Notes under the pieces: generated by a model | Told to the model about the DNA's origin: nothing | Databases searched by the model: none | The model's input: the letters and a program-made list of their open reading frames with translations, nothing else | Made by a program: the position numbers and the translations under genes | Source of the DNA: JAADDG01 sp964450755 | GTDB lineage: Bacteria; Campylobacterota; Campylobacteria; Campylobacterales; JAADDG01 | NCBI GenBank assembly: GCA_964450755.1 | Contig: CAYVDJ010000006.1 | Coordinates: 1 to 5,523, forward strand | Reading direction: 5' to 3' | Length of the DNA: 5,523 bases | Shown: positions 5,516 through 5,523 of the stretch, piece after piece | Numbering within the stretch: the stretch's first letter is position 1 | How the letters are laid out: each line of letters opens with the position of its first letter

Positions 5516-5523
5516 TTTAATGG

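Overview
The window is AT-rich chromosomal DNA. It most likely comes from a Campylobacterota (epsilonproteobacterial) organism of the Sulfurovum/Sulfurimonas type. The strongest evidence is the response regulator at 3648-4319, which I recognise over nearly its whole length as the CosR/HsrA regulator typical of this phylum. The order folB - cosR - ferredoxin (fdxB) - Ppx/GppA phosphatase also matches what I recall of the Campylobacter cosR locus. Here a sensor kinase lies between cosR and the ferredoxin, and plsY lies upstream of folB. The exact genus cannot be fixed from the sequence alone.

Layout. Positions 1-152 are non-coding, with two copies of a 15-bp direct repeat 64 bp apart and a promoter-like region. 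A small unrecognised plus-strand gene follows at 153-338. Positions 339-503 are non-coding apart from a bulged hairpin (386-421), and separate this gene tail-to-tail from the rest. From 5343 down to 504, six genes all lie on the minus strand in three tightly packed pairs: plsY+folB (membrane phospholipid precursor and folate synthesis), cosR-like regulator + histidine kinase (two-component system), and 2[4Fe-4S] ferredoxin + Ppx/GppA phosphatase. Each pair has its own upstream gap with a plausible -10 element. Positions 5344-5523 hold the plsY promoter region and a large imperfect hairpin within what may be a short inverted-repeat element.

How the genes fit together. The first four minus-strand genes are housekeeping or essential-type functions around an oxidative-stress/homeostasis regulator. 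The Ppx/GppA protein (polyphosphate or (p)ppGpp metabolism) and the ferredoxin fit a theme of redox and starvation physiology, but no direct mechanistic link is visible.

Three observations stand out. (1) The CosR-like regulator keeps the phospho-acceptor Asp51 and is translationally coupled to a complete sensor kinase, unlike the orphan regulators of Campylobacter and Helicobacter. (2) In each of the three pairs the downstream gene starts with TTG and the upstream gene with ATG. (3) The HD-like C-terminal domain of the phosphatase has lost its HD and HHxH signature residues. I see no complete novel defence or mobile system. The two window edges (the direct repeat at left, the hairpin element at right) are the places where extra sequence could change the picture.
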